Positions 28,212 through 38,208 are shown, counted from the first letter of the stretch. The stretch: 64,000 nt of DNA from Marinobacter nitratireducens (GCF_000708045.1 NZ_ANIE01000007.1:186001-250000), one strand, 5' to 3'. Notes: generated by a model not told the origin, from the letters alone. Numbers and translations: made by a program.

Positions 28212-28966
28212 CACAGCCCCCGGTGCCAGACCTGCTGGTCGGTGACAGTGTGGTACGGGGGCGTTTGATGCATGTAGGCCATAGTCAGCGCATCCAACAT
28301 AGACCATAGGATATCCAACTTGAATTGCAGTATGTCCAGCGCCCGGGTCTGCTGGGCCGCTGTGGTGAAGTGATCCAGGGTGATCTGCAGGCCGTGCTCA
28401 ACATCCCGACGAGCTTCGGACAACCGCTTGCGGAAGTAGCTGTATCCGCCCTCTTCAATCCATGGGTAGTGCTGGGGCCAGCTGTCCAGTCGGGATTGGT
28501 GGATCTGCGGGGCAAACAGCTCGGTCAGGGATGAGCATGCGGCCTCCTGCCAGGTCGCCCGGCGGGCGAAATTCAGATAGGCATCCACCGCAAACCGCAC
28601 GCCCGGCAGCACGTGGCGCTGGTCGATGACCTCTTCGCGAGTCAGGCCAACGGCCTCGGCCAGGCACAACCAGGCCTCGATACCGCCGACATCGCCCTCA
28701 TGGCCGTCGTGATCCAGAATGCGCTGCAACCAGAGCCGGCGTACAGAGGCATCCGGGCAGTTCGCCATGATGGCTGCATCTTTCTGGGGGATGTTGATCT
28801 GATAGTAGTATCGATTCGCCACCCAGCCGCGAATCTGCTCCGGCGTGCACTGACCGCCGTACATGGCCTTATGGTAAGGATGATGGATATGGTAAAGCTG
28901 GCCTTTGTCCCTCAAGGCCTGTTCGAAATCCTGTCGATTCATCACGGTGTTGGCGATTGCGTTCAT
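28211..28966 (-). CDS. pqqC: Pyrroloquinoline-quinone synthase
   Basis: 251 aa, the normal PqqC length. It is a cofactor-free oxidase that closes the ring and oxidises the last intermediate (AHQQ) to PQQ. Family blocks seen: [64 protein letters not shown] and [12 protein letters not shown]. It overlaps pqqB by 4 bp and pqqD by 1 bp, so the operon is tightly coupled. Confidence 0.98.
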   Translation of the reverse strand: MNAIANTVMNRQDFEQALRDKGQLYHIHHPYHKAMYGGQCTPEQIRGWVANRYYYQINIPQKDAAIMANCPDASVRRLWLQRILDHDGHEGDVGGIEAWLCLAEAVGLTREEVIDQRHVLPGVRFAVDAYLNFARRATWQEAACSSLTELFAPQIHQSRLDSWPQHYPWIEEGGYSYFRKRLSEARRDVEHGLQITLDHFTTAAQQTRALDILQFKLDILWSMLDALTMAYMHQTPPYHTVTDQQVWHRGL

Positions 28967-29892
28967 GGCTGCCCCGACAAGTCGATGTGCATCCCGTCCC
29001 AGGAGACCTCAATACCGTGCTGGCCCAGTTCAGCCCGCTCGGCCGAGTCCTCGTTGAGGATCGGGTTGGTGTTGTTGATATGGATGAGGATCTTGCGGCT
29101 GGCCGGCATGCTGTCCAGCACTTCAATCATCCCCCCCGGTCCGGATTGAGCCAGATGCCCCATGGCCTGGCCGGTCTTTGTCCCCACTTCCTGGCGGATC
29201 ATCTCGTCGTCATGCCAGACCGTGCCGTCGACCAGCAGGACATCGGCTTTGCGCATCCAGTCCAGGATGCGCTCGTCAGGCTCGCCCAGACCCGGCGCAT
29301 AAAGCACCTTTTGCCCGGTACGGGTGTCTTCCAGGAAGATCCCGATGTTGTCCCCCGGGTGCGGGTTGTCCCGCCGGGGTGAATAGGGCGGCGCGTTGCT
29401 TAACAGCGGGATGGCGGTCAGCTCGATGGAAGGCGCGCAGGGAATGCGGAACGGCGTCTGTTCAGACGCTTCAATCTCACGCCAGTTAAGACCACCATTC
29501 CAGTGCTTCAGCATCCTGAACAGGGGAAAGCCAGCGCTGAGGTCGTCGTGTACCTGCTCGGTACACCAGACGTCCATGGGCAAACCTTCCCGGAGTGAGA
29601 GCAGCCCCGTGGTGTGGTCCACCTGGCTATCCATCAACAGGATGGAGCTGATGCCCGTGTCCCTCAGTTTGCGAGCCGGTTGCATCGCGTCAAACGCGGC
29701 CAACTGGGCACGAATATCCGGTGAGGCGTTGAAGAGAATCCAGTGCTCGCCATCTTCGCTGACGGCAATGGAGGATTGGGTACGGGCTTTGGCGTTCAGG
29801 GTTCCCTTGCGGAAACCGTCACAGTTGGCGCAGTTGCAGTTCCACTGGGGGAAACCGCCGCCGGCTGCGGAGCCGAGGATATGAATCTGCAT
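28963..29892 (-). CDS. pqqB: PQQ biosynthesis protein PqqB
   Basis: 309 aa metallo-beta-lactamase-fold protein. Seen: [21 protein letters not shown] at the start, whose CxCxxC is typical of Pqq[18 protein letters not shown] for metal binding, and [12 protein letters not shown] near the end. PqqB is thought to hydroxylate the tyrosine-derived ring of the intermediate. It follows pqqA by 56 bp that include a strong hairpin. Confidence 0.97.
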   Translation of the reverse strand: MQIHILGSAAGGGFPQWNCNCANCDGFRKGTLNAKARTQSSIAVSEDGEHWILFNASPDIRAQLAAFDAMQPARKLRDTGISSILLMDSQVDHTTGLLSLREGLPMDVWCTEQVHDDLSAGFPLFRMLKHWNGGLNWREIEASEQTPFRIPCAPSIELTAIPLLSNAPPYSPRRDNPHPGDNIGIFLEDTRTGQKVLYAPGLGEPDERILDWMRKADVLLVDGTVWHDDEMIRQEVGTKTGQAMGHLAQSGPGGMIEVLDSMPASRKILIHINNTNPILNEDSAERAELGQHGIEVSWDGMHIDLSGQP

Positions 29893-29914
29893 GATTGGGA
29901 TCCCGGAAACAAAT

Positions 29915-29940
29915 GCGGCCAGCGTTTTGTTGCTGGCCGC
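29915..29940 (-). promoter_or_regulatory. pqqA-pqqB intergenic hairpin
   Basis: A 9-bp perfect stem (GCGGCCAGC / GCTGGCCGC) with an 8-nt loop, between pqqA and pqqB and without a T tract. Such a hairpin may block decay or partly stop transcription, so that the short precursor message is more abundant than the enzyme messages; this role is inferred. Confidence 0.75.
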
Positions 29941-29948
29941 CCTGCCAC

Positions 29949-30020
29949 TTAGCGGTTGGCGAAGTACATGGTGACTTCGAAACCGATGCGCAGATCTTCA
30001 TAGGCTGGTTTGGTCCACAT
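29949..30020 (-). CDS. pqqA: PQQ precursor peptide
   Basis: 23 aa: [14 protein letters not shown] followed by EVTMYFANR. The Glu and Tyr that become PQQ are Glu15 and Tyr19 (E-V-T-M-Y), the conserved E-x3-Y spacing. The ATG has AGAGGTGA upstream. This is the substrate of PqqE/PqqD, then processed by PqqB, PqqC and probably PqqH. Conserved motif, length and place all agree. Confidence 0.98.
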   Translation of the reverse strand: MWTKPAYEDLRIGFEVTMYFANR

Positions 30021-30120
30021 AATGCTCACCTCTTATCGTCATTGTCAGGCATTGTTGGTGTATTACCGGCGTTTCCGATAACCCGAATTCCATCGTAACG
30101 GGGGTGAACAGGCCCCAATA

Positions 30121-30133
30121 TGCTACTTTGGGA
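30121..30133 (-). promoter_or_regulatory. CCCAAAGT-type site upstream of pqqA
   Basis: On the minus strand TCCCAAAGTAGCA, 101 bp before the pqqA start. Near-identical to the site upstream of the cytochrome c gene (38771-38784, 100 bp before its start) and to one upstream of the porin (51106-51118). Likely binding site of a regulator of the alcohol oxidation regulon, perhaps ErbR. Confidence 0.6.
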
Positions 30134-30194
30134 CTGTTTTTCAGGGGTCTTAGGGCGGATATTTCAATGTCTGAAAGTCGCGGATTTCGGGCAC

Positions 30195-30217
30195 AAAAAA
30201 AGGCCCTGGGAAGGACC
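30195..30217 (-). terminator. Probable terminator of exaC
   Basis: On the minus strand a 5-bp GC stem (GGTCC / GGGCC with one G-T pair, 6-nt loop) is followed by seven T. It is about 135 nt after the exaC stop. Two further small hairpins lie between (30245-30258 and 30261-30279, CCCCGG/CCGGGG). The remaining bases from 30021 to 30352 hold no gene other than the pqqA promoter site. Confidence 0.7.
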
Positions 30218-30352
30218 TAAAGAGAGTGACAAGAAAACCCAGAGGCTCCCGCAGGAGCAACCCCGGCCAGACACCGGGGGCTTAAGGTGCACATCCTGTG
30301 CTGACTCACATGCGGGCCCGTGTGGAAGGACCCGCGGTTCCGCTCTTGCAGA

Positions 30353-31873
30353 TCAGAAGAAGCCCAGCGGATTGGTGTCGTAACTGACCAGCATGTTTTT
30401 AGTCTGCTGGTAGTGCTCCAACGCCATCTTGTGGGTTTCACGGCCAACACCGGACTTCTTGTAGCCGCCGAAGGCAGCGTGAGCCGGGTACGCGTGGTAG
30501 CAGTTCATCCAGACTCGACCGGCCTGAATGTTGCGGCCCATGCGATAGGCCAGGTTGGTGTCACGGGTCCAGACGCCCGCACCCAGACCGAACTCGGTGT
30601 CATTGGCGATCGCCAGGGCCTCTTCTTCGGTCTTGAAGGTGGTGACACCCACAACCGGTCCGAAGATTTCTTCCTGGAAGACACGCATCTTGTTGTCGCC
30701 CTTGAACAGGGTCGGCTGGATGTAGAAGCCGTCGTTGAAGTCGGCATCCAGGTGCTCACGGTCACCACCGGTCAGCACAACAGCGCCTTCCTGCTTACCG
30801 ATTTCCAGGTAAGACATGATCTTGTCGAACTGTTCCTTACTGGCCTGGGCGCCCACCTGAACGTCCGTATCCAGCGGGTTGCCGCGTTTGATCGCCTTGG
30901 TGCGCTCAACCACTTTCTGCATGAATTCTTCGAACATGTCTTCCTGCACCAGGGCGCGGGACGGACAGGTACAGACTTCACCCTGGTTGAAGAACGCCAG
31001 AACCACACCTTCAACGGCCTTGTCGATGAACTCGGGCTCGGCCTTCATAACGTCAGAGAAGTAGATGTTCGGGGACTTACCGCCCAGCTCTACGGTTGAC
31101 GGAATGATGTTCTCAGCCGCGCACTTCATGATGTGAGCGCCGACCGGAGTGGAGCCGGTGAAGGCGATCTTGGCGATGCGCTTGCTGGTTGCCAGAGCCT
31201 GACCTGCTTCGACACCATAGCCGTTTACGACGTTCAGTACGCCCGGCGGCAGCAGGTCACCGATGATTTCCATCAGCACCAGGATGCTGGCAGGCGTCTG
31301 CTCAGCGGGCTTGAGCACGGTGCAGTTACCGGCAGCCAGGCAGGGGCCCAGTTTCCAGGCCGCCATCAGCAGCGGGAAGTTCCAGGGAATGATCTGACCA
31401 ACAACGCCCAGCGGCTCATGGAAATGGTAAGCCACGGTGTTGTGGTCGATTTCACCCATATGGCCTTCCTGGGCACGGAGACATCCGGCGAAGTAGCGGA
31501 AATGATCCGCCGCCAGAGGGATATCGGCGTTCAGGGTTTCGCGAACGGCCTTACCGTTGTCCCAGGTTTCTGCAACAGCCAGCTTTTCAAGGTTGGCTTC
31601 GATGCGATCAGCGATCTTCAGCAGGATGTTCGAACGCTCAGTCACGGAAGTCTTGCCCCAGGCCGGCGCAGCTTTGTGCGCGGCGTCCAGAGCCAATTCG
31701 ATGTCTTCAGCGGTAGAACGAGGAATCTCACAGATAACACCACCGGTTACCGGGGTGATGTTTTCGAAATACTGGCCTTTAACCGGGGCGACCCACTCGC
31801 CACCGATGTAGTTCTCGTAACGGGATTTGAAAGAAACGACGGAGCCATCCTTTCCTGGTTGTGCGTAGATCAT
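30353..31873 (-). CDS. exaC: NAD+-dependent aldehyde dehydrogenase ExaC
   Basis: 506 aa, equal to the length usual for ExaC/AldA. It oxidises acetaldehyde made by ExaA to acetate in the cytoplasm. NAD-binding and catalytic parts: [29 protein letters not shown], Glu in VELGGKSPN, and Cys in [11 protein letters not shown]. It lies directly before pqqA, as in Pseudomonas aeruginosa. A TACTACCAAG site sits 118 bp upstream, shared with exaA and the cytochrome gene. Confidence 0.94.
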   Translation of the reverse strand: MIYAQPGKDGSVVSFKSRYENYIGGEWVAPVKGQYFENITPVTGGVICEIPRSTAEDIELALDAAHKAAPAWGKTSVTERSNILLKIADRIEANLEKLAVAETWDNGKAVRETLNADIPLAADHFRYFAGCLRAQEGHMGEIDHNTVAYHFHEPLGVVGQIIPWNFPLLMAAWKLGPCLAAGNCTVLKPAEQTPASILVLMEIIGDLLPPGVLNVVNGYGVEAGQALATSKRIAKIAFTGSTPVGAHIMKCAAENIIPSTVELGGKSPNIYFSDVMKAEPEFIDKAVEGVVLAFFNQGEVCTCPSRALVQEDMFEEFMQKVVERTKAIKRGNPLDTDVQVGAQASKEQFDKIMSYLEIGKQEGAVVLTGGDREHLDADFNDGFYIQPTLFKGDNKMRVFQEEIFGPVVGVTTFKTEEEALAIANDTEFGLGAGVWTRDTNLAYRMGRNIQAGRVWMNCYHAYPAHAAFGGYKKSGVGRETHKMALEHYQQTKNMLVSYDTNPLGFF

Positions 31874-31990
31874 GGTGTCGACCTCTTGTTGTGTTTGTCG
31901 CAGGGCAACGCGGCCTTTCGCGTTTACCTGTTCAATGTAGACGCCGAACCAGGATTGGTGAATGATCCGATGGGGGTGAAAAACTCCTCC

Positions 31991-32000
31991 CTTGGTAGTA
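31991..32000 (-). promoter_or_regulatory. TACTACCAAG site upstream of exaC
   Basis: Minus strand TACTACCAAG, followed by GGAGG, 118 bp before the exaC start. The same decamer is 127 bp before exaA and 128 bp before the cytochrome c550 gene. The matched spacing supports a shared activator site. Confidence 0.65.
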
Positions 32001-32016
32001 GATGGTCCGGACCGCC

Positions 32017-32889
32017 CTACTGGGCAGCGGCGGGAACAAGGCGACGGCCTGCCAGAATCAGCAGGAACCCGAAGCCGTACATCAGCACGCTGTAGACAAC
32101 GGCCGGAATAGACATTTCACTGGATTCAAGCAGCGTTAACGTGACCATCAGCGCGATGGTGCCGTTTTTGATACCCAGTTCCACGGCGACCGCAAGCGAT
32201 TCACGCTGGGAAAGCCCGACGAGCCGACTGCTGGCCAGGCCGAGGCACACACCCACGAGGTTTAACAGGAAAGCAGCGGGGCCGGCCTGAGTCAGCAGCT
32301 CCAGCAGGCGATCCCGAGCCCCCCACATCAGGGCGATAATGAGCACCAGCAGTACAATCCCGCCAAAGATGCTGACCACCCCTTCCGCCTTTTTCGCTCG
32401 CTCCGGCATCCGCGTTCGAATAAACATACCAATGGAGACTGGCAGCAGGACGATCACGACCAGCATGGCAATGGTCTTGCCCACGGGTAAGGACACATCT
32501 GCGCCCTCACCGAAGTACATTTGCAGCGCGTAGTTGGTGAAAAATGGCAGGCTCACAATGGTGATCAGACTGGCGGAAACCGTCAGCAGTATCGACAGCG
32601 CGATATGCCCTCTGGACAGCAGTACAAACAGATTGGAGGTAGTCCCCCCCGGACAGGCTGCAATAATGACCAGCCCCACCGCCATCGCAGGCCCAAGCCC
32701 CAGAATGAGCGCGATGGCAAACGCCACCAGAGGCATGACCAGAATCTGGGCCACGGTGCCAACGATCATACCCTTGGGGTTCATGGTTACCTGCCCGAAA
32801 TCCTTGAGGGTCAGTGTCAGCCCGATGCCAACCATGATGATAAACAGAGAGATCGGCAGGCCGATCGATATCAGCGGACTGGTTTCCAT
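32017..32889 (-). CDS. Bile acid:sodium symporter (BASS) family transporter
   Basis: About 290 aa from the ATG at 32889 (AGAGGAAG upstream). Around nine membrane helices. [45 protein letters not shown] and the late [15 protein letters not shown] are the family blocks; the conserved ACPGGTTSN and ELGIKN loops bind Na+. The solute is unknown; in this setting an organic acid or related anion made from alcohols is possible. It is 38 bp after the Crp-type regulator gene. Confidence 0.88.
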   Translation of the reverse strand: METSPLISIGLPISLFIIMVGIGLTLTLKDFGQVTMNPKGMIVGTVAQILVMPLVAFAIALILGLGPAMAVGLVIIAACPGGTTSNLFVLLSRGHIALSILLTVSASLITIVSLPFFTNYALQMYFGEGADVSLPVGKTIAMLVVIVLLPVSIGMFIRTRMPERAKKAEGVVSIFGGIVLLVLIIALMWGARDRLLELLTQAGPAAFLLNLVGVCLGLASSRLVGLSQRESLAVAVELGIKNGTIALMVTLTLLESSEMSIPAVVYSVLMYGFGFLLILAGRRLVPAAAQ

Positions 32890-32927
32890 GTTGCACTTCC
32901 TCTTTTTTGTTTTATTTATTTGGCCCT

Positions 32928-33620
32928 TCAATCAAGGGCAGCGATGTGCGCCTTCAGCTCGGAAGGGTTGGTAATCGTTACTTTGCCATAATCCAGCCTC
33001 AGCAAACCGAGCGACTCGAACTCCTTGATACGACGATGCACGCCCTGGCGGGTCATGCCCATCATGTTCGCAATTTGCTCACGGGTCAGCCTCAAGACCA
33101 CAGCGTCTGTGTCCGAAATCCGGATTCCCTGAATCTCCGCCAGGAACAACAAGCGTCGCCCAAGGCGGGCCGAAACCCCTCTCAGGGCATCGTCCTCCAG
33201 GATCGATATCGCCGACCAGAGCCGGCGACTCACCATATCCAGCACCACGGGGTAACTCTCGGGGTACTTTGCCAGCAATTGCCGGAACCTCTCCCCCGGC
33301 AGTTCGATGACGGTCGCATCTTCGTGCGCCGTTACCCCATAAACCCTCGGCATACCGGGAGAAAAAACCGTATCACCGAACCAGGAGCCCTCGTCAAAAA
33401 TAATCAGTGTGGCTTCCCGGCCCGCCGGATTGACCGACGTTACTCTCACGGTTCCGATGGCAATGATGCACAGCGTCGATTGCATGGAGCCGCGATCGTA
33501 GATTGTTTGTCCCGCACTGAAACGGCGGACTTTTGCCATCAAGCCGGCTTCATCAAATGCCGGCTCTGGAAGGGCCTTCAATAGCGGGCAGGATCTGAGC
33601 GCGGTTTTGATATCCGGCAT
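32928..33620 (-). CDS. Crp/Fnr family transcriptional regulator
   Basis: 230 aa. The N-terminal cyclic-nucleotide-like beta barrel (FSAGQTIYDRGSMQSTLCIIAIGTVRV) is followed by a dimer helix and a winged helix (LTREQIANMMGMTRQGVHRRIKEFESLGLL). There is no Fnr cysteine cluster, so it is not an iron-sulfur oxygen sensor. Ligand unknown. It is divergent from the class II aldolase/HD pair and co-directional with the BASS transporter, both plausible targets. Confidence 0.9.
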   Translation of the reverse strand: MPDIKTALRSCPLLKALPEPAFDEAGLMAKVRRFSAGQTIYDRGSMQSTLCIIAIGTVRVTSVNPAGREATLIIFDEGSWFGDTVFSPGMPRVYGVTAHEDATVIELPGERFRQLLAKYPESYPVVLDMVSRRLWSAISILEDDALRGVSARLGRRLLFLAEIQGIRISDTDAVVLRLTREQIANMMGMTRQGVHRRIKEFESLGLLRLDYGKVTITNPSELKAHIAALD

Positions 33621-33763
33621 TGGAATCAGGAGTCTCCGACAAGTCTAATGATGCAGCCACAAATACAATGTAAACGATTTGACAGTGTCATGCTCATCAA
33701 TCCGCCTAGACTGATATTCGTCAAAGACAAAAACAACGCCTTGTCGAGAGAGAGGATTACCAA

Positions 33764-34534
33764 ATGTCAGAGCCTCTGGCCATTCCGTCCAAGAAGCACC
33801 AGGTCACCGAGGAAGAGTGGCAACTCCGTGTTGACCTTGCCGCCGCCTACCGCCTGATCGCCCACTACGATTGGGACGACCTGGTATTCACCCATATTTC
33901 GGTGCGTATACCGGGTCCCGAACACCACTTCCTCATCAACCCCTACGGCATGATGTTCGATGAGATCACCGCATCAAGCCTGGTGCGTATCGATCAGGAC
34001 GGGAACAAGATCAATCCGGACGATTTCGATGTAAACCCGGCCGGATTCACCATTCACAGCGCGGTGCATGCGGTTCGCGAAGACGTCTCCTGTGTCATGC
34101 ACACCCACACCACGGCAGGCGTCGCCATCTCCACCCAGAAGGAAGGTCTGCTGCCGTTGTCTCAGCAAAGCCTGTTCCCGCTGTCGAACCTGGCCTACCA
34201 CGATTACGAAGGCGTTGCCCTGCGTGAGGATGAGAAGGCTCGGCTACAGGCAGACCTGGGAGAAAACAACTTCATGATCCTGCGCAATCACGGCCTGCTG
34301 ACAACGGGCAGCAGCGTCGCAGAGGCCTTCCTGGGCATGTACATCCTGCAGACCGCCTGCGAAATCCAGCTCCAGGCTACCGCTTCGGGCCAACCTCTGG
34401 TTCATATCCCGGATGAGATTCTTAGCACCATTCAGGCCCAGGCCAAACAAGCGACCAAGGGCATGGGCGGAAAACTGGCCTGGCCGGGTCTGCTGCGCAA
34501 GCTGGATCGGATCGACCCGGGCTTTCGGGACTGA
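33764..34534 (+). CDS. Class II aldolase/adducin family protein
   Basis: 256 aa. Zinc-binding histidines in MHTHTTAGVAIS and later LRNHGLLTTGSSVAEAF, with FTHISVRIPGPEHHFLINPYG early, give the adducin/aldolase II fold. It could cleave or isomerise a sugar-like or hydroxy-acid phosphate, or act as a decarboxylase; adducin-like bacterial members often lack a known substrate. AGAGAGGA precedes the ATG. The HD gene follows 14 bp later. Confidence 0.88.
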   Translation: MSEPLAIPSKKHQVTEEEWQLRVDLAAAYRLIAHYDWDDLVFTHISVRIPGPEHHFLINPYGMMFDEITASSLVRIDQDGNKINPDDFDVNPAGFTIHSAVHAVREDVSCVMHTHTTAGVAISTQKEGLLPLSQQSLFPLSNLAYHDYEGVALREDEKARLQADLGENNFMILRNHGLLTTGSSVAEAFLGMYILQTACEIQLQATASGQPLVHIPDEILSTIQAQAKQATKGMGGKLAWPGLLRKLDRIDPGFRD

Positions 34535-34548
34535 GAGGAGATTGAGAA

Positions 34549-35145
34549 ATGAGTGATATGAACGCCCCCAAAGCGCAGTTCCACCATATGAAAGATGGCA
34601 CAGCAGAAGACTGGAACCTGATCGCGAGTCAGTTCGGCCAGTTTGCCAAGGCGCTGCCCGATCGCATACTGGAACACCTGATGCTATTGCAAGGTGACTT
34701 CGGCGGGTTCCCGATTGATCGCCTGTCTCACTGCCTGCAAACCGCAACCCTGGCCCATCGCGACGGCAAGGACGACGAGTATGTTGTCTGCGCACTGCTG
34801 CACGACATTGGGGACACCCTGGGCAGCTACAACCACGCCGACGTGGCCGCCGTGCTGCTGGAACCGTTTGTGAGTGAAGCCAACCACTGGATGATCAAAC
34901 ACCACGCGATCTTCCAGGGTTACTATTTCTTCCATTACCTCGGCATGGACCGGAACATGCGTGATGGGTACAAGGATCATCCACACTTCAAGCGCACCAT
35001 TGAGTTCGTCAGCAAGTACGACTCACCGGCGTTTGACCCGGAGGGGGAAATCCTGCCGCTGGACTACTTTGAGCCCATGGTTCGCAAGGTGTTCGCAAAA
35101 CCGGTGAAGTCCCTTTATAAGGAAGCCGAGTCGGTAATGGAATAA
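34549..35145 (+). CDS. HD-domain protein, PhnZ/diiron-oxygenase-like
   Basis: 198 aa. The HD pattern is H61 ... H85-D86 (CALLHDIGD) ... H96 ... H118/H119 ... D158. The H61-to-H85 spacing of 24 equals that between the first ligands of the phosphonate oxygenase PhnZ, a mixed-valence diiron enzyme. It may be an oxygenase on a small hydroxylated substrate rather than a phosphohydrolase; this is inference. Paired with the class II aldolase, which could act on its product or share its substrate. A bidirectional terminator follows. Confidence 0.75.
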   Translation: MSDMNAPKAQFHHMKDGTAEDWNLIASQFGQFAKALPDRILEHLMLLQGDFGGFPIDRLSHCLQTATLAHRDGKDDEYVVCALLHDIGDTLGSYNHADVAAVLLEPFVSEANHWMIKHHAIFQGYYFFHYLGMDRNMRDGYKDHPHFKRTIEFVSKYDSPAFDPEGEILPLDYFEPMVRKVFAKPVKSLYKEAESVME

Positions 35146-35170
35146 AGGTCTCAACGCCCGGTGCAGCAAT

Positions 35171-35200
35171 AAAAAAAGGTCGCCCGAGGGCGACCTTTTT
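35171..35200. terminator. Bidirectional terminator between HD gene and exaA
   Basis: A run of seven A, a perfect 8-bp stem (GGTCGCCC / GGGCGACC, 2-nt loop) and five T. It serves both the HD gene on the plus strand and exaA on the minus strand. Confidence 0.93.
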
Positions 35201-35218
35201 CATCATGAAGCCAGAGTA

Positions 35219-36994
35219 TTACTTGCTGGCAACACGATCCTTCGGCAGTTTGAAGGTCCAGATGGAACCACCCTGGTTGAAGTCCTTGACCACCTTGGCC
35301 ACTTCACCACCCCAGAGCGGCACCGCGCCACCCCAGCCGGAGGCCACGGAGACATACTGCTCACCGTCCATAGTCCAGGTGATCGGGGTACCGACCACAC
35401 CGGAGCCGGTGTTGAAGCGGTACAGTTCTTCACCCGTCTTGGCGTCGAACGCCTTCAGGTAGCCTTCCGGCGTACCGGTAAACACCAGATTACCCGCGGT
35501 TGTCATCACACCACCCCACAGAGGCGCGGTGTTCTCGTAACGCCACACTTCTTTACCGGTCTTCGGGTCCATCGCACGGAGCACACCGATGTAATCGTCG
35601 TTAGCCGGCTTGATGGTGAAGCCCGCACCCAGGAAGGCGGCGCCTTTCTTGTAGGATACGTTTTCGTTCCAGATATCCATGGACCATTCGTTGGAAGGAA
35701 CATAGAACAACTCGGTCTCCTGGCTGTACGCCATCGGCATCCAGTTCTTGCCACCCAGGAATGCAGGTTGAGCTACGACAGTCTTGCCCTTTTTACCTTC
35801 CATATCAGCCGGGTTACCGGGACGACCGCCTTCGGTATAGATCGGACGACCGGTTTTCGGATCCAGACCTTTGGCCCAGGTGATCTTGTCAACAAATGGG
35901 AAGCCTCGGATGAAGTCGCCGTTCTCACGGTTCAGAACATACATGAAACCGTTACGATCAGCGGTGGCCGCTGCCTTGATGGTCTTACCGCCTTCCTTCA
36001 GGTCAAAGGAAACCAGCTCGTTAACACCATCGTAGTCCCAGCCGTCGTGCGGGGTAGTCTGGAAGTGCCACTTGATGCTGCCGTCGTCCGGGTCGATGGC
36101 CAGACGTGAAGAGGAGAACAGGTTGTCCCCCGGACGCAGGTGCGAGTTCCAGGGAGCAGGGTTACCGGTACCGAAGAACAGGGAGTCGGTTTCAGGATCG
36201 TACGTACCACCCAGCCAGGTTGCAGCACCGCCGTTTTTCCACATATCGCCCGGCCAGGTTACACCGGCCTTGCCGCCAGAGATGCCATTCTCGATGGCTT
36301 TGCCATCCTTGTAGACATACCCCATGTGGCCTTCAACGGTCGGACGGGTCCAGACCTTTTCACCGGTGTTGGCATCATAGGCTTCCACCTTACCAACGAT
36401 ACCGAATTCACCACCGGACACACCGGTAATGATCTTGCCTTTGACAACCAGAGGCGCGGCGGTAATGGCGTAACCCGCCTGGTAGTCCGCAACCTTCTTG
36501 ATCCACATCGGCTTGCCGGTGTCCTTATTCAGGGCAACGAGCTTGGCGTCGAGGGTACCGAAGATGACTTTGTCGTCGTACAGGGCAACGCCCCGGTTTA
36601 CAACGTCACAGCAGGGCATGATGCCGTCCGGCAGGCGGGCGTCGTACTGCCAGAGCTCTTCACCCGTCTTGGCGTCGATGGCGTAGACACGAGAGTAGGA
36701 GGCGCTGACGTACATAACGCCATCCTTGACCATGGGCTGGGTTTCCTGCCCACGCATTTTTTCGCTGCCGAAGGAGAAAGCCCAGGCAGGCTGCAGGAAC
36801 TTGACGTTATCCGTGTTCAGATCTTCCAGGGAGCTGAAACGCTGGCCCTGTGTACCCATGCCATAGCTGACAACATCTTCAGGGGTATTGGCATCGTTCA
36901 TGATATCTTCGTCGGTCACCGCCTGGGCACCGTAGGAAACAGCCAGCGCCAGCGCGCTGGCAGCAATGCGAATCCCGAACTTGTTCGTTCTCAT
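35219..36994 (-). CDS. exaA: PQQ-dependent alcohol dehydrogenase, lanthanide-type signature
   Basis: 591 aa from the ATG at 36994 (GGAGAG upstream), with signal peptide [20 protein letters not shown]; periplasmic. Eight-bladed quinoprotein propeller. Vicinal Cys128-Cys129 (PCCDVV) forms the active-site disulfide ring. Catalytic Asp320 is in PHDGWDYDG. Asp322, two residues later, is the extra metal ligand of lanthanide-dependent enzymes (XoxF, PedH, ExaF); calcium enzymes have Ala, Ser or Thr there. GGEFGIVG gives the metal-binding Glu. It oxidises ethanol and other alcohols to aldehydes and passes electrons to cytochrome c550. It has its own promoter after the xoxJ-like gene's terminator. Confidence 0.93.
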   Translation of the reverse strand: MRTNKFGIRIAASALALAVSYGAQAVTDEDIMNDANTPEDVVSYGMGTQGQRFSSLEDLNTDNVKFLQPAWAFSFGSEKMRGQETQPMVKDGVMYVSASYSRVYAIDAKTGEELWQYDARLPDGIMPCCDVVNRGVALYDDKVIFGTLDAKLVALNKDTGKPMWIKKVADYQAGYAITAAPLVVKGKIITGVSGGEFGIVGKVEAYDANTGEKVWTRPTVEGHMGYVYKDGKAIENGISGGKAGVTWPGDMWKNGGAATWLGGTYDPETDSLFFGTGNPAPWNSHLRPGDNLFSSSRLAIDPDDGSIKWHFQTTPHDGWDYDGVNELVSFDLKEGGKTIKAAATADRNGFMYVLNRENGDFIRGFPFVDKITWAKGLDPKTGRPIYTEGGRPGNPADMEGKKGKTVVAQPAFLGGKNWMPMAYSQETELFYVPSNEWSMDIWNENVSYKKGAAFLGAGFTIKPANDDYIGVLRAMDPKTGKEVWRYENTAPLWGGVMTTAGNLVFTGTPEGYLKAFDAKTGEELYRFNTGSGVVGTPITWTMDGEQYVSVASGWGGAVPLWGGEVAKVVKDFNQGGSIWTFKLPKDRVASK

Positions 36995-37120
36995 GGTTGC
37001 GCTCTCCAATTCTCTTGTTTTCAGTTTCTCGGCGAACCGGGAACTTTTCCCGCCTCTGAGTTGATTCTTCTTTTTATGGGAAAACACAACAATTAACCCC
37101 CGGCACAGGTTTTCTCATCA

Positions 37121-37130
37121 CTTGGTAGTA
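37121..37130 (-). promoter_or_regulatory. TACTACCAAG site upstream of exaA
   Basis: Minus strand TACTACCAAG, 127 bp before the exaA start, identical to decamers before exaC and the cytochrome c550 gene. Confidence 0.65.
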
Positions 37131-37146
37131 ATACCTTCCCGGAACG

Positions 37147-37177
37147 AAAAAGCCCGCGAGGGTCTCGCGGGCTTTTT
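37147..37177. terminator. Terminator of the XoxJ-like gene
   Basis: A 10-bp perfect stem (AGCCCGCGAG / CTCGCGGGCT, 3-nt loop) is flanked by A and T runs. It lies 19 bp past the stop of the binding-protein gene on the minus strand and before the exaA promoter site. Confidence 0.92.
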
Positions 37178-37195
37178 CAGGCACTGGACTGGAGC

Positions 37196-38152
37196 TCAGA
37201 GTCTGCCCTCAGCTTTGGCCAGAGCTTCCTCACTGAGGAATTCTTTGTAGTACTGCGGCACGCTGTAACGGAGCTGCAATCCGGAGAACATCTGGTCCAG
37301 GCTACCCGATTTCACCAACTTGCCGATGACGTCCTCAAGCGCATATCCAAGCTGCCGATGGTTCTGCTTGATCGCCATGCCGACGTCCCAGACCTGCTTA
37401 CCAATGCCGGGAAAGCCATTTTCGGCCTGACGGAACGTCTTGTTTACAGGCTTGGCAAGTTCATGATCAATCTCTGCCCGCATACCCATAACCGCTGATA
37501 CCTCACCCTCGCGCATGGCGGCGAACGCGTCTTCAACACTCCGGTAATGCCGGACCTGATCCCTCAACCGACCCCGCAGGCCCGAGCTCAGATAGAAATC
37601 AGGCAAGGTATCGATCTCAACGCCGATGGGGTGGTACTGAAAGACGGCGATGGTCTGCACCGATTCCAGCTGCTCCGGGTTGTAGGCGATCTGCCAGGTT
37701 TCCTGCTGGTAGGGACCGAACATGACCACCTGCTCATTGACATATTCACCGGTGGAGTCCTGCATGTAGGCGTACTGCTTATCGTAAGGAACCCGCAGCA
37801 TGACGTCGGCAAGACGCTGCTTGGCCAGGTAATGTCCTTTCCAGACATTGTTTCTCAGGTCATCGCCGAGGTTCTCGTCAGGCACAATCCAGTGCACCCT
37901 GAATTCCAGCCCCATCTCCTCGGCAATCCGCTTTCCCAGCTCGACATCAATACCTCGGGGCTCACCGTCCACTTCATAGGAATAGGGCGGAAAGTTCTCG
38001 TAGACGCCAACCTTGAGATAACCGGATTCCATGATGATGTCATAGGTGCGATCAGCCGGACGGTTCAGCAGCTCGTTACCATCGTCCGCTTCCTGGGCAC
38101 CCACCCATTGGAAGGCCAGCATTAAGATAAAAATATGGGCAATTTTTTTCAT
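37196..38152 (-). CDS. Quinoprotein-associated periplasmic binding protein (XoxJ/MxaJ-like)
   Basis: 318 aa with a signal peptide (MKKIAHIFILMLAFQWVGAQ). The two-lobed binding-protein fold starts at YLKVGVYENFPPYSYEVDGEPRGIDVELGKRIAEEMGL and ends near IGKLVKSGSLDQMF. The middle (DVMLRVPYDKQYAYMQDSTGEYVNEQVVMFGPYQQETW) matches proteins found beside PQQ alcohol dehydrogenases. XoxJ/MxaJ are thought to help maturation or activation of the dehydrogenase, not classical import. No transport genes are attached. Located between cytochrome c550 and exaA. Confidence 0.86.
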   Translation of the reverse strand: MKKIAHIFILMLAFQWVGAQEADDGNELLNRPADRTYDIIMESGYLKVGVYENFPPYSYEVDGEPRGIDVELGKRIAEEMGLEFRVHWIVPDENLGDDLRNNVWKGHYLAKQRLADVMLRVPYDKQYAYMQDSTGEYVNEQVVMFGPYQQETWQIAYNPEQLESVQTIAVFQYHPIGVEIDTLPDFYLSSGLRGRLRDQVRHYRSVEDAFAAMREGEVSAVMGMRAEIDHELAKPVNKTFRQAENGFPGIGKQVWDVGMAIKQNHRQLGYALEDVIGKLVKSGSLDQMFSGLQLRYSVPQYYKEFLSEEALAKAEGRL

Positions 38153-38185
38153 TGTAATCTCCCGGGCAAGCTCGCCTTAACGACG

Positions 38186-38208
38186 AAGGGCCGGCACAAG
38201 GCCGGCCC
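38186..38208 (-). repeat. Hairpin between cytochrome c and XoxJ-like genes
   Basis: GGGCCGGC (38188-38195), ACAAG, GCCGGCCC (38201-38208): a perfect 8-bp stem without a T tract, in the 90-bp gap. It may shield the upstream cytochrome message from decay; role inferred. Confidence 0.6.

Noticed and set aside
30241..30279. Two small GC hairpins after exaC considered as terminators
   Set aside because: Neither has a T tract on the minus strand; the nearby hairpin with T7 fits better.
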